The position numbers and the translations under genes were made by a program. Below are positions 26,335 to 33,883 of a stretch of DNA of 64,000 bases, one piece after another. The notes beneath the pieces were generated by a model. The model saw only the letters and a program-made list of their open reading frames with translations, was not told where the DNA came from and did not search any database. The stretch covers positions 248,001 to 312,000 of the forward strand of contig NZ_SMFY01000002.1 in the NCBI RefSeq assembly GCF_004339465.1, in the 5' to 3' direction. Numbering within the stretch: position 1 is the first letter of the stretch; the number at the start of each line of letters is the position of its first letter. Source of the stretch: Ancylobacter aquaticus. Lineage in GTDB: Bacteria > Pseudomonadota > Alphaproteobacteria > Rhizobiales > Xanthobacteraceae.

Positions 26335-26410
26335 TCGTTTCTGGGCCTGAAACGGACGGTGAATATGTGCGTTGGATGGGCTCCAGGTACAGCATCGAAG
26401 GGCGCCGCTC

Positions 26411-26692
26411 ATGATCCCGATATCGTCGGTCCATGTGTGGGAGGGGGCATCGGTTAGGCGAACGCTGACCGATGTCGAGGGAGCCGCCAACTTTCTGCTG
26501 ATCAAATGGCCGAGCGGCATGATGGACACGCCGGCGCACCGGGCGGCGCAGGTGGCGGCGCTGGATGTGCTCGGCGGACATCGCTCGCCGGAGGAGTTTA
26601 GGCGCGCCTTGACGGTCGCGGCCGGCGAAGCCGGTATCCTTGTGGAGGATGCCGCACCGATGGCTGCGAAGTCGGTGCGTCGTCGTCGATAG
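26411..26692 (+). CDS. DUF982 family protein
   Basis: 93 aa from the ATG at 26411; the frame is open 13 codons upstream. Features of DUF982: VHVWEGASVRRTLTDVEGAANFLL, then WP, then a helix pair with ALDVLGGHRSPEEFRRALTVAAGEAGI. These short proteins are abundant in Rhizobiales chromosomes, plasmids and phages, and no function is established. It lies after the lysis terminator, near the right end of the element. Confidence 0.7.
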   Translation: MIPISSVHVWEGASVRRTLTDVEGAANFLLIKWPSGMMDTPAHRAAQVAALDVLGGHRSPEEFRRALTVAAGEAGILVEDAAPMAAKSVRRRR

Positions 26693-26709
26693 CGCGGCCT
26701 GCCCCACTT

Positions 26710-26724
26710 GTTCTCTCTTCGTTC
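26710..26724 (+). promoter_or_regulatory. LexA (SOS) box
   Basis: GTTCTCTCTTCGTTC is an exact GTTC-N7-GTTC site, the alphaproteobacterial LexA consensus, with the pyrimidine-rich spacer usual in Rhizobiales. It lies 39 bp before the ATG of the 72-aa gene at 26764, a typical promoter-overlapping distance. Confidence 0.75.
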
Positions 26725-26763
26725 TCATGGAATCTATGCCGCCATCGACTGATGGAGGATGCC

Positions 26764-26982
26764 ATGGAGATCGCCGCCAAGACCGTGCCCGCCGACGTGT
26801 ATGACGTAAGCGAAGCCCAGGTAGATCAAGCAGTCGCGGCTTGCGAGGGTGATCTGCGTGCGACAGTCCGCGCTCTCATCGTCGGCCAAGTCTATCTGCA
26901 GGCCACAATCCAGAAGCAGGTCTCGGCCGGCTATGTCCGCCGGCTGCCGTTTGCCCGGCTCGACGCGGTGCAGGGAAAGTGA
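26764..26982 (+). CDS. SOS-box-preceded small protein, unknown
   Basis: 72 aa from the ATG at 26764, with GGAGG seven bases upstream. Mostly helical: VSEAQVDQAVAACEGDLRATVRAL resembles a UBA-like three-helix pattern, followed by VGQVYLQATIQKQVSAGYVRRLP. No membrane segment or cysteine cluster (one Cys). The LexA box makes DNA-damage induction likely. It could be an antirepressor, excision helper or host SOS gene carried near attR. Confidence 0.6.
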   Translation: MEIAAKTVPADVYDVSEAQVDQAVAACEGDLRATVRALIVGQVYLQATIQKQVSAGYVRRLPFARLDAVQGK

Positions 26983-26998
26983 GGTTCAGCGTGCTGGT

Positions 26999-27244
26999 AT
27001 GGCGTCGCTGAACGGCACCCTCGGCGACTGCATTGCGCATCGGCAGGGTATCCGGGCGACCTGCCTGGCGTGCTGGCATCATCGCGAACTCGACATACCG
27101 GCGCTCGCCGCAAGGCTCGGGCCGGATCACGGCGCGTTGCACAACGACCTCGTGCCCAAGCTTCGCTGCGCCGAGTGTGGCAGCAAGCGAATCGCGCTCA
27201 CGATGCTGGCGGCGTGGGTCCCGACATGGGGAGGAACTATCTGA
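26999..27244 (+). CDS. 81-aa zinc-ribbon-like protein
   Basis: Starts at ATG 26999, 17 bases after the preceding stop. CLACWH and CAECGSKRIAL give a four-Cys zinc ribbon with His residues between. Such small proteins are common in Rhizobiales phages and genomic islands, of unknown role. It may be co-transcribed with the SOS-box gene. Confidence 0.55.
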   Translation: MASLNGTLGDCIAHRQGIRATCLACWHHRELDIPALAARLGPDHGALHNDLVPKLRCAECGSKRIALTMLAAWVPTWGGTI

Positions 27245-27299
27245 TATCCCGCCAGCTAGCGCGTTGCTCGCGCCTCCCCAGAACGGCCGGGGAACGACC

Positions 27300-27332
27300 G
27301 TCAGAACGCTTTGTCAGAACGCTGTCAGAACG
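27300..27332 (+). promoter_or_regulatory. Three GTCAGAACG repeats beside attR, candidate arm-type integrase sites
   Basis: Exact copies at 27300-27308, 27313-27321 and 27324-27332, start-to-start spacing 13 and 11 bp, ending 35 bp from the core. One inverted copy lies near attL (13091-13099). CAAATCAA also repeats at 27338-27345 and 27351-27358. Confidence 0.55.
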
Positions 27333-27367
27333 GGTTGCAAATCAACTATACAAATCAATGGATTGCA

Positions 27368-27390
27368 TGGTCGGGGCAGCAGGATTCGAA
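27368..27390. repeat. attR core (23-bp direct repeat), within tRNA-Pro
   Basis: Identical to 13037-13059; covers the encoded CCA, discriminator, acceptor 3' strand and half of the T arm of tRNA-Pro. Confidence 0.9.
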
Positions 27391-27444
27391 CCTGCGACCT
27401 GAAGTACCCAAAACTTCCGCGCTACCGGGCTGCGCTATGCCCCG
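27368..27444 (-). tRNA. tRNA-Pro(TGG)
   Basis: 77 nt with encoded CCA. Acceptor CGGGGCA pairs with TGCCCCG, the anticodon loop TTTGGGT between GAAGT and ACTTC gives TGG, and the T arm contains GGTTCGAATCC. The gene is complete here, so integration preserved a functional tRNA. Confidence 0.96.
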
Positions 27445-27593
27445 ACACCTTGAATGCCCGCCGCAGCGGGCACCGTCTTCTCGCCCGCTGGGGCCGGGCC
27501 GCTGTCAGATGGCACAGAAGGGTCCCGGTCGGCAAGATGGGGCTCGCGGAAGGCCCGCGCCGCGTCGGGCGCCGGCCATCCGCCGAACCGTGC

Positions 27594-27836
27594 CTATCGG
27601 GCGGAGGCGACCTTGCGCTTGGCGGCCGGGGCCGGCTTGGCCGCTGCCGCCGCGCGCTCGGATGCCTCTTTCGCCAACCGCGCCGCCCGCAGCTGGGCTG
27701 TCTTGGCCTCCCGCCGGGCAACTTCCTGATGGATCGTCTCCATGGCGGCGCGCGAGATCGCCTCGGCCTTCGTTTCCAGCCGGGTAAGCGCCGGCTTGGA
27801 GAGGGGAACGGCGGAGGCGGGCAAGGTATGGCTCAT
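27594..27836 (-). CDS. Small Ala/Lys-rich protein, unknown
   Basis: 80 aa from the ATG at 27836, preceded by AAAGGA. Predominantly one long helix with many Ala, Arg, Lys and Glu (RREAKTAQLRAARLAKEASE), ending in a basic AAKPAPAAKRKVASA tail reminiscent of nucleic-acid-binding tails. It lies 62 bp downstream of rpsU on the same strand. No family recognised. Confidence 0.5.
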   Translation of the reverse strand: MSHTLPASAVPLSKPALTRLETKAEAISRAAMETIHQEVARREAKTAQLRAARLAKEASERAAAAAKPAPAAKRKVASAR

Positions 27837-27898
27837 GGGTCGATTCCTTTCGATGTCGTCAGGCACGGTCTCAAGGCGCGTGAGGTCGCAGCGCTGAA

Positions 27899-28180
27899 TT
27901 ATTCGGTCGAAGGCGCCTGCGGGGCCGCCGGGCGGGCGAAGGCCGGGCGGGTGGAGGGCTTCTTCTTCGGGGCGGCAATGAGCCCCTCGCGAACCGCCTG
28001 CTTGCGCGCCACCTTGCGAGCGCGCCTAACGGCTTCGCCAGCTTCGCGGTTACGACGCTCGGAGGGCTTCTCATAGGCGCGGCGCGCCCGCATCTCGCGG
28101 AAGATGCCTTCGCGCTGCATCTTCCTCTTCAGAACCTTCAACGCCTGGTCGACATTGTTATCGCGTACGAGAACCTGCAA
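27899..28180 (-). CDS. rpsU: 30S ribosomal protein S21
   Basis: 93 aa if translation starts at TTG 28180, giving the usual S21 opening (M)[21 protein letters not shown], with GGACAGGAT before it. An ATG at 28225 would add 15 residues not found in the family, and its nearest purine-rich stretch is too far upstream. The core [19 protein letters not shown] is standard S21. The C-terminal extension after RKQAVREGL (about 25 residues, rich in Lys, Pro and Ala) is longer than in E. coli but usual in Rhizobiales. S21 helps the 30S subunit select mRNA. Confidence 0.9.
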   Translation of the reverse strand: MQVLVRDNNVDQALKVLKRKMQREGIFREMRARRAYEKPSERRNREAGEAVRRARKVARKQAVREGLIAAPKKKPSTRPAFARPAAPQAPSTE

Positions 28181-28596
28181 ATCCTGTCCAATCCTGTGGT
28201 CAAATCGAATGGTAAAAACCGCCATCGCGAACGACGACGTTTCTCCTATATAGGACGAGCGACAGAAAAAGTCAGGGGTGTTTACGCGTCGGCACGCGCG
28301 CGGGAGGCGCCACAGAGCCGCCGAACGGGCCGATTGGGGACATTGGATCCTTCCGCAGCGGGGCCGAATTGCCTCCCCGCACCCGCGAATGCTGACCGAG
28401 GGCCCCACGGCGCGGCGATGCCTCGGACAATGTCGGTGAGAGAAGGCACGACTATCGAGGGGGGGCGGATGGGGAAGCGGGCGTGGGCCATTGCCAGAAC
28501 GTAGTGACCGCCTTAATCAGGGCGAGCGAGGCGCTTGGCCGCTTCGACGCTGGCGCGCGGCGCGGCGGAGGTGGCGAGGCAAGGGAGCGAGGGGAA
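28181..28596. other. Gap of 416 bp between rpsU and the complex I subunit gene
   Basis: It holds the divergent promoters. For rpsU, TATAGG (reverse strand, about 28250-28255) is a plausible -10. No gene, terminator or repeat that I can support. Confidence 0.35.
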
Positions 28597-28902
28597 ATGG
28601 TCGCACGCATCTACAAGCCGACCCGGACCGCCATGCAGTCCGGCAACGCACGCACCAAGCTCTGGGTGCTCGACTACGAGCCCGAGCAGCCTCGCCTGGT
28701 CGAGCCGCTGATGGGTTATACCAGCTCCGGCGACATGAACAGCCAACTGCGTCTGCGCTTCGACACGAAGGAAGAGGCCGTTGCCTATGCCGAGCGGCAC
28801 GGCATCGCCTATCAATTGCAGGAGCCGCAGGAAGCTTCCCGGCGCCGCATGGCCTATTCCGACAATTTCAGCTTCCGTCGCATCGGCCAGTGGACCCATT
28901 GA
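28597..28902 (+). CDS. ETC complex I subunit, NDUFS4-like
   Basis: 101 aa from ATG 28597, preceded by a purine-rich GGAGCGAGGGGAA. It matches the alphaproteobacterial ETC_C1_NDUFA4/NDUFS4 family: ARIYKPTRTAMQSG at the start, WVLDYEP, PLMGYTSSGDMNSQLRLRF and the ending DNFSFRRIGQWTH. NDUFS4 is an accessory subunit at the N-module/Q-module junction of complex I, shared by mitochondria and alphaproteobacteria. It is encoded away from the nuo operon, as usual, with a tRNA-Arg directly downstream. Confidence 0.92.
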   Translation: MVARIYKPTRTAMQSGNARTKLWVLDYEPEQPRLVEPLMGYTSSGDMNSQLRLRFDTKEEAVAYAERHGIAYQLQEPQEASRRRMAYSDNFSFRRIGQWTH

Positions 28903-28926
28903 CCGCCCTGCCGGCGGGAAGAAGCG

Positions 28927-29003
28927 GACCGCGTAGCTCAGCTGGATAGAGCAGCCGCCTTCTAAGCGGCAGGTCGCTGGTTCGAGCCCAGCCGCGGTCG
29001 CCA
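28927..29003 (+). tRNA. tRNA-Arg(TCT)
   Basis: 77 nt with encoded CCA. Acceptor GACCGCG pairs with CGCGGTC; anticodon stem GCCGC/GCGGC encloses CTTCTAA, giving TCT; T arm contains GGTTCGAGCCC. Confidence 0.96.
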
Positions 29004-29126
29004 TCCCTTGCCGGACGCAGGCGCCATAACCGCATCGGTCGCGGAAAGGGCAGGGGAGGCTAGAGCCCGCTCCGATCAGGTGGCATAACCTGAACGAGGA
29101 GAAAGCCCCCATTAATCAATAAGCTG

Positions 29127-29174
29127 GAGCATTTTCTCGTCGCGAAAGTCTGTCAACTTTCGCGGAAAATGCTC
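29127..29174. repeat. Imperfect palindromic element
   Basis: GAGCATTTTC (29127-29136) pairs with GAAAATGCTC (29165-29174) and CGCGAAAGT (29141-29149) with ACTTTCGCG (29156-29164), separated by a TCGT bulge and a 6-nt loop. It is AT-richer than its surroundings and resembles dispersed palindromic repeats of Rhizobiales. It lies between tRNA-Arg and the deoxyribosyltransferase gene, with no T tail that would make it a terminator. Confidence 0.6.
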
Positions 29175-29206
29175 TAAGCCAGCCGTCGCCTGTTTCGCGA
29201 GTCCCC

Positions 29207-29791
29207 ATGCACCCCATCCTTCGCCTCTATCTCGCCGGGCCGGAAGTGTTCCGGCCGGACGCCGCCCAGGAGGGTGCGCGGCTGCAGGCGCTCTGTGCCG
29301 CGGCGGGCGCCGAAGGCCTGTTTCCGCTTCACGCCGAAGAGGCGGACATCCGCCGGGCCTGCCTGGAGATGATCGACGCGGCCGATGCGGTAGTCGCCAA
29401 CATCACACCGTTTCGCGGCACCCACATGGACCCCGGCACCGCCTTCGAGATCGGCTATGCCGAAGCGCGCGGCAAGCCGGTGTTTCTGTGGTCGGCCGAT
29501 CGTCGCCCTCTCACCGAGCGCCACCCTCCAGTGGCCGAAGGCCGGGACGGCGAGGGGCATCTGGTGGAGGACTGGGGCAAGCCGGAAAACCTGATGATCG
29601 TGCCCGATGGGCGTGGTGTCGGCGCCACTCCGGAAGACGCCATCACTGAGGCGATGGCCGCCCTCGATTTCGCGGTGCGCAACCGCGATCTGCAGCGGCG
29701 CACCCGTCGATCCGTGGCAATCGCCATTGCGGTGAGCTTGGTTGCCGCGCTGCTGGCCGGCACCCTCGCCGACTGGCTGGTTGGATGGTAA
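29207..29791 (+). CDS. Nucleoside 2-deoxyribosyltransferase family protein with C-terminal membrane anchor
   Basis: 194 aa. The Rossmann-like core has the family motifs YLAGPEVFRPD, ANITPFRGTHMDPGTAFEIGYAEA (with the catalytic-type Asp and Glu region, D..TAFEIGYA) and a Tyr at the expected position. These enzymes transfer deoxyribose between bases or hydrolyse nucleoside monophosphates. The last 27 residues form a basic patch (RNRDLQRRTRR) and a membrane segment (SVAIAIAVSLVAALLAGTLADWL, abridged), not part of the usual 150-160-aa enzyme, so it is probably tethered to the inner membrane. Confidence 0.82.
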   Translation: MHPILRLYLAGPEVFRPDAAQEGARLQALCAAAGAEGLFPLHAEEADIRRACLEMIDAADAVVANITPFRGTHMDPGTAFEIGYAEARGKPVFLWSADRRPLTERHPPVAEGRDGEGHLVEDWGKPENLMIVPDGRGVGATPEDAITEAMAALDFAVRNRDLQRRTRRSVAIAIAVSLVAALLAGTLADWLVGW

Positions 29792-29955
29792 CGGAAGCCG
29801 GAGGCCGGGCATTCGTCGGCCGATGTCTTGAACCACGCGCCTGCGCAAAGATGTGAACGGAACCATTTCCTGCATTGCGCCGTTATCTGATCGAACGGGC
29901 CGGAATTCACGTTCTGACCCAGAAGCAAAAGCTTTCAGAAGACGGAGATGACAAC

Positions 29956-30240
29956 ATGCGTAAGTTCGTTCTTGCCTCTGCTACTCTGGGCATCCTTACC
30001 GCCGGCGGCCTTGGCGCCGCTTTCGCCGACCAGACCGGCTATCGCGGCCAGGTTTATGAGGGGCGCAACGCCTATATGGGCGAGCGTTATTATGGCGAGC
30101 CGGTCTATGCGCCGCAGTACCGCACCGCGCCGCTTGGCCCGTCTTACGGCTATGAGCCGTCCTATGCCGACCCGTGGTACATGCGCGGCGATCAGGCGAT
30201 CATCAACCAGGAGCGTGCGAACAAGCGCAGCGAGCGCTGA
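29956..30240 (+). CDS. Small exported Tyr/Gly-rich protein
   Basis: 94 aa from ATG 29956 with GGAGATGACAAC before it. A signal peptide (MRKFVLASATLGILTAGGLGAAFA) is followed by a short mature region with many Tyr, Gly and Pro (RYYGEPVYAPQYRTAP, YGYEPSYADPWYM). Such proteins are presumed periplasmic or outer-surface; no family assigned. A terminator follows directly, so it is a monocistronic unit. Confidence 0.65.
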   Translation: MRKFVLASATLGILTAGGLGAAFADQTGYRGQVYEGRNAYMGERYYGEPVYAPQYRTAPLGPSYGYEPSYADPWYMRGDQAIINQERANKRSER

Positions 30241-30263
30241 TTTCGCAACGGAATTCCTGATGG

Positions 30264-30297
30264 AACGGGCGGGCCTTGGGCTCGCCCGTTTTCGTTT
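30264..30297 (+). terminator. Rho-independent terminator
   Basis: AACGGGCG (30264-30271) pairs with CGCCCGTT (30283-30290), with inner GGCC/GGCT pairing, followed by TTCGTTT. Confidence 0.75.
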
Positions 30298-30375
30298 GTA
30301 TAGGCTCCGGCTTGACGGGCGGCACCGCGCGTTTCTTGAATGGCAGCGACGCGCCGCCTTCGTTCGGAGATCAGC

Positions 30376-31635
30376 ATGACCAAGCACGCCGGTACACTTC
30401 CCGATCTGCTCTCGCATGAGGAAAGGCTGGACCGGCTTGGCGCCGTTGCCGTCCATGTCGGGCTGGGCCTGCGGCCGGGGCAGGAACTGGTGATGACCGC
30501 CTCGCTCGACGCCCTGCCGCTGGTGCGCCGAATCACCGAGCATGCCTACAAGGCCGGCGCAAGCCTCGTGACGACCTTGTTCAGCGACGAGGAAGCGTCG
30601 CTGATGCGATTCCGCAACGCACCCGACGACAGTTTCGACACGGCGAGCGGCTGGCTCTATGAGGGCATCGCCAAGGCGTTCGAATCCGGCGCGGCCCGGC
30701 TCGCCATAGCCGGCGAAAACCCGTCGCTTCTGGCCAATGAGGACCCGGACAAGGTGTCCCGCGCCAACCGGGCGCGCTCCAGGGCCTATATGCCGGCGCT
30801 GTCGCATATCGCCAATTTCGACATCAACTGGACCATCGTCTCCTATGCATCGCCGGCCTGGGCGAAGGCGATGTTTCCTGATGACCCCGAGGACATCGCG
30901 GTCGCCAAGCTTTGGCACGCCATCTTCGCGGCATCGCGGGTCGACGCGGCCGATCCAGTCGCGGCGTGGGCGGCGCATAATGCCGAATTGCAGGCGCGCA
31001 CCGGGCGGCTCAACGCGCAGCGCTACGCCGCCCTGCGCTTCCGGGGGCCGGGCACCGACCTCACCGTCGGGCTGGCCGACGAACACGAATGGGCAGGCGG
31101 CGCATCGGAGGCCAAGAACGGCATCGTGTGCAACGCCAACATCCCCACCGAGGAAGTTTTCACCACTCCGCACCGAGCCCGGGTCGACGGCTATGTCGCC
31201 AGTACCAAGCCGCTGTCCTATCAGGGCACGCTGATCCAGGATATCGCGGTGCGCTTCGAGGGCGGACGCATCGTCGAGGCGCAGGCGCGCACCGGGGCGG
31301 ACGTGCTGAACAAGGTGCTGGACACTGACGAGGGCGCTCGCCGGCTTGGCGAGGTGGCGCTGGTGCCGCATTCCTCGCCGATCTCGAAGAGCGGCCTTCT
31401 GTTCTACAACACGCTCTATGACGAGAACGCCGCCAGCCACATCGCGCTCGGCCAGTCCTATTCCAAGTGCTTCGTCAACGGCGCCTCGCTCACCCCGGAC
31501 GAACTGGCAGCGCGCGGCGCCAATGCGAGTCTCATACATATCGACTGGATGATCGGTTCCGGCGAGGTCGATGTCGACGGCATCGGCGCATCCGGCGCCG
31601 CCGAGCCGGTGATGCGCAAGGGCGAATGGGTTTGA
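30376..31635 (+). CDS. Aminopeptidase, M29 family
   Basis: 419 aa. M29 metallopeptidases (AmpS, aminopeptidase T) carry ligands in the patterns seen here: Glu in NIPTEEVFTTP, His in HRARVDG region and ALVPHSSPI, Tyr/Asp in LLFYNTLYDENAASHIALG and HIDWMIGSGEVDVDG near the C terminus. Cytoplasmic enzyme releasing N-terminal amino acids with two divalent metals. ATG 30376 starts the canonical MTKHAGTLPDLLSHEERLDRLG region (abridged). Monocistronic as far as visible, after the terminator at 30264. Confidence 0.88.
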   Translation: MTKHAGTLPDLLSHEERLDRLGAVAVHVGLGLRPGQELVMTASLDALPLVRRITEHAYKAGASLVTTLFSDEEASLMRFRNAPDDSFDTASGWLYEGIAKAFESGAARLAIAGENPSLLANEDPDKVSRANRARSRAYMPALSHIANFDINWTIVSYASPAWAKAMFPDDPEDIAVAKLWHAIFAASRVDAADPVAAWAAHNAELQARTGRLNAQRYAALRFRGPGTDLTVGLADEHEWAGGASEAKNGIVCNANIPTEEVFTTPHRARVDGYVASTKPLSYQGTLIQDIAVRFEGGRIVEAQARTGADVLNKVLDTDEGARRLGEVALVPHSSPISKSGLLFYNTLYDENAASHIALGQSYSKCFVNGASLTPDELAARGANASLIHIDWMIGSGEVDVDGIGASGAAEPVMRKGEWV

Positions 31636-31768
31636 GCGGACGGATTTCCGCGCATGGGCGTGAGCATGGTGCTTTGGAGCGGGGCGGCTTCCTGATGTCG
31701 GCGATCTATGGTCAAGTCCGCTGGCTTTGCGATCGGCCGAATCCGGTCGCCGGACGGGGGACGTTGTG

Positions 31769-33880
31769 ATGTGTCGTTGGCGCGCCTGGTGGAAAGGGCT
31801 ACCCGCCCTTGCCGTGCTGGTGGCGCTGGCCGTCATCTTCGGGCGGGCGCCGGTGGAGCGGGACATGACCGAGCGGGCGGCGACGCTGCTCTCGGTCATC
31901 GGCGAATCCTGGGCCCATGCCCGCTTCGAGGGCCGCAACGCCCTGCTGGAAGGCGAGGCCCTGTCCGAGGAAGCGCGAATCAAGGTGCGCTACGAACTGG
32001 CGCGGCTGTCGGGCGTGCGGGTGGTCGAAGACCTGACGACCTTGTTGCCGGAGCGCCGACCCTTCACCTTCGCCGCCATCCGCGACGGCAGCAAGCTGCA
32101 CCTGGAAGGCTATGTGCCTTCTTCCTATGCGCGTCGGCGCATCGCCGAGGCTGCGGCCGCCATGGCGCCGGGCATCGTGGTGACGGGAGAGGCGGAGCTG
32201 GTACGGGCGCGCGGCGTGCCGGCCGGCGATTTCATCGGCGTCGTCATCTTTGGCATCCAGCAACTCGCCAAGATGCCGGCGGGCCGCATCACCATTTCCG
32301 ACGATGCCTTTTCGATCGAGGGCCGGGCGCCTGATTTCGCCAGCTATGACGCGCTGGAAGTCACCGTCCGCAGCGAATTGCCCGGCGATTTCGACCTGGC
32401 GCGCTTTGCCGTGCTGCCGCCCATCGTGTCGCCCTTCATCTGGTCGGCGGCGCGCGAGAAGGACGGCGACGTGACGCTTTCGGGCTACATCCCGCTCGGC
32501 GACGCCCGGCGCGCTTTGCTCGACATGGTACGCGGCGCGGTGCCGGGGGCGGCGATCTCCGACCGGCTCCGGCTGGCCGATGGCGCCCCGCCGACCGAGG
32601 GCTGGCTCAAGGCGGTCGCCTTCGCCCTCGGCCAGCTCGGCCGGCTGCCGAACGGCACGGTGACGCTCTCCGGCACCACCATCGCCATCGACGGCACGGC
32701 GCCCGATTTCGCCGCTTATGACGCACTGGCGGGAGCGCGGCGAAACGTGCCGGAGGGCTATACACTGACGCGGTTCGCCGTCGAGCCGCCGCGCGTCGAT
32801 CCCTTTGTGTGGGGCGTGCAGCGCACGGCGAACGGGCTGCGGCTGACCGGCTATGCCCCCTCAGAGGAAGCCAAACGGTTGGTTCTCGACGCGGTGCGCG
32901 GTGATTTTCCCGGCGTGCCGGCAAGCGACGAAATGCGGATCGCAATGGGTGGCCCGGCCGGCGAGGCGTGGGTCGCGGCCACCAGCTTCGGCGTCGACCA
33001 GCTCTCGCGACTGCGGCAGGGCGCGGTGCGCGGCACAGGCACGACGCTCTCCATCTCCGGCGAGGCGCTCGATGCGGCCGCCTTCACGGCCGTTCGCGCC
33101 GCGCTGGAACAGTCGCCGCCGCGCGGCTTCACCCTGCGCAGCGATGTACGCCCGCCGGTTGTCTCGCCCTATGTCTTCAGCCTGCGCAAGGATGGCGACG
33201 GCCTGACGCTGTCAGGCTTCTTCCCCTCGCCCTCCGAGCATGAACGCCTGGTCGAGGCCGCCAAGACCCAGTTCTTCGGCGCCCGCCTGAACGACGTGTC
33301 GGCGATCGCACAAGGTGCGCCGCAGGGCTTCACCGCCGCCGTCATGACGGCGATGCGCCAGCTCTCGCGGCTGGAAAGCGGCGAGGTGCGTTTCGACGAC
33401 GCCCAGTTGAAGGTCACGGGCACGGCGCTCTATCCCGAGGCTGTCGCCTCGGTGCGTGCCAATCTGGCCGCCGGCCTGCCCTCCGGCTTCACGCTCGACG
33501 TGGCTCTCGATGTCGCGCCGCCGCCGGCACAGGTGGATGCCACGGCGTGCCAAAGCGTCATCAATCATCTGCTGGAGAGGGGCAGCATCGCTTTCGCCGC
33601 GACGGACGCGACCATCGAGACCTCCAGCTTCGGCCTGCTCGACCGAATCGCCGCCGCCGCCGCGAGTTGCCCGGACTCACTGATCGAGATTTCCATCCGT
33701 CAGCCGGACACGGAAGCTTCCGTGGCAGCCGCGCGTGCCCAGTCGCTGGTGCAGTATCTCGCCGCCGCCGGCATCGCGCCGGACCGGCTGATCACCGGCG
33801 AGCAGCCTTCGCTCGCGGCACAGACCCCGGCCGCTACGGGCGCCCCCACCGCCGCCGGCGTGCAGTTGATCGTGAGGTGA
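31769..33880 (+). CDS. BON-repeat, OmpA-like C-terminal membrane-anchored protein
   Basis: 703 aa from ATG 31769; an upstream in-frame start adds only 14 residues. One N-terminal membrane segment (ALAVLVALAVIFG) leads to an extended periplasmic region of four similar units of about 123 residues, starting near residues 97, 221, 344 and 466. Each has P-F/Y-x-F/W-x-x-x-R-x-x-x-G-x-x-L-x-G-Y/F-x-P-S, i.e. BON-like domains that bind lipid or envelope components. The C-terminal 120 residues are OmpA-like (IDRIAAAAASCPDSLIEISI, then AAARAQSLVQYLAAAGIAPDRL), which in relatives binds peptidoglycan. It may bridge membrane and wall. Two miniature membrane genes follow immediately. Confidence 0.75.
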   Translation: MCRWRAWWKGLPALAVLVALAVIFGRAPVERDMTERAATLLSVIGESWAHARFEGRNALLEGEALSEEARIKVRYELARLSGVRVVEDLTTLLPERRPFTFAAIRDGSKLHLEGYVPSSYARRRIAEAAAAMAPGIVVTGEAELVRARGVPAGDFIGVVIFGIQQLAKMPAGRITISDDAFSIEGRAPDFASYDALEVTVRSELPGDFDLARFAVLPPIVSPFIWSAAREKDGDVTLSGYIPLGDARRALLDMVRGAVPGAAISDRLRLADGAPPTEGWLKAVAFALGQLGRLPNGTVTLSGTTIAIDGTAPDFAAYDALAGARRNVPEGYTLTRFAVEPPRVDPFVWGVQRTANGLRLTGYAPSEEAKRLVLDAVRGDFPGVPASDEMRIAMGGPAGEAWVAATSFGVDQLSRLRQGAVRGTGTTLSISGEALDAAAFTAVRAALEQSPPRGFTLRSDVRPPVVSPYVFSLRKDGDGLTLSGFFPSPSEHERLVEAAKTQFFGARLNDVSAIAQGAPQGFTAAVMTAMRQLSRLESGEVRFDDAQLKVTGTALYPEAVASVRANLAAGLPSGFTLDVALDVAPPPAQVDATACQSVINHLLERGSIAFAATDATIETSSFGLLDRIAAAAASCPDSLIEISIRQPDTEASVAAARAQSLVQYLAAAGIAPDRLITGEQPSLAAQTPAATGAPTAAGVQLIVR

Positions 33881-33883
33881 GGC

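Larger units (their letters stand above)
13037..27390. mobile_element. Integrated, internally deleted phage element at tRNA-Pro
   Basis: About 14.35 kb bounded by an exact 23-bp direct repeat (13037-13059 and 27368-27390). The right copy is the 3' end of tRNA-Pro(TGG) from the encoded CCA through the T arm, a classic tyrosine-integrase target. Inside are an integrase, a coupled set of tiny genes, a head-to-head junction of two truncated genes near 15.48 kb, tail-tip, tail-fibre, cargo and lysis genes. Replication, packaging and head genes are absent. Cargo genes at 21.3-23.5 kb look more AT-rich than the rest. It is probably a remnant that cannot make particles by itself, though attachment ends and integrase look intact. 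Confidence 0.88.

Noticed and set aside
27317-27331. GAAC-N7-GAAC, a formal second LexA box beside attR
   Set aside because: It arises from two copies of a GTCAGAACG array with variable spacing (13 and 11 bp) and has an inverted copy at the other end of the element, so integrase arm sites explain it better.
13037-27390. Tailocin or gene transfer agent
   Set aside because: Tube, sheath, tape-measure and proximal tail genes are missing, and the tail-tip gene is truncated, so no particle could be built. Only the holin resembles a GTA-type gene.
27033-28076. 347-aa open frame crossing tRNA-Pro and rpsU
   Set aside because: It runs through a tRNA and antisense to S21; no ribosome-binding site or domain.
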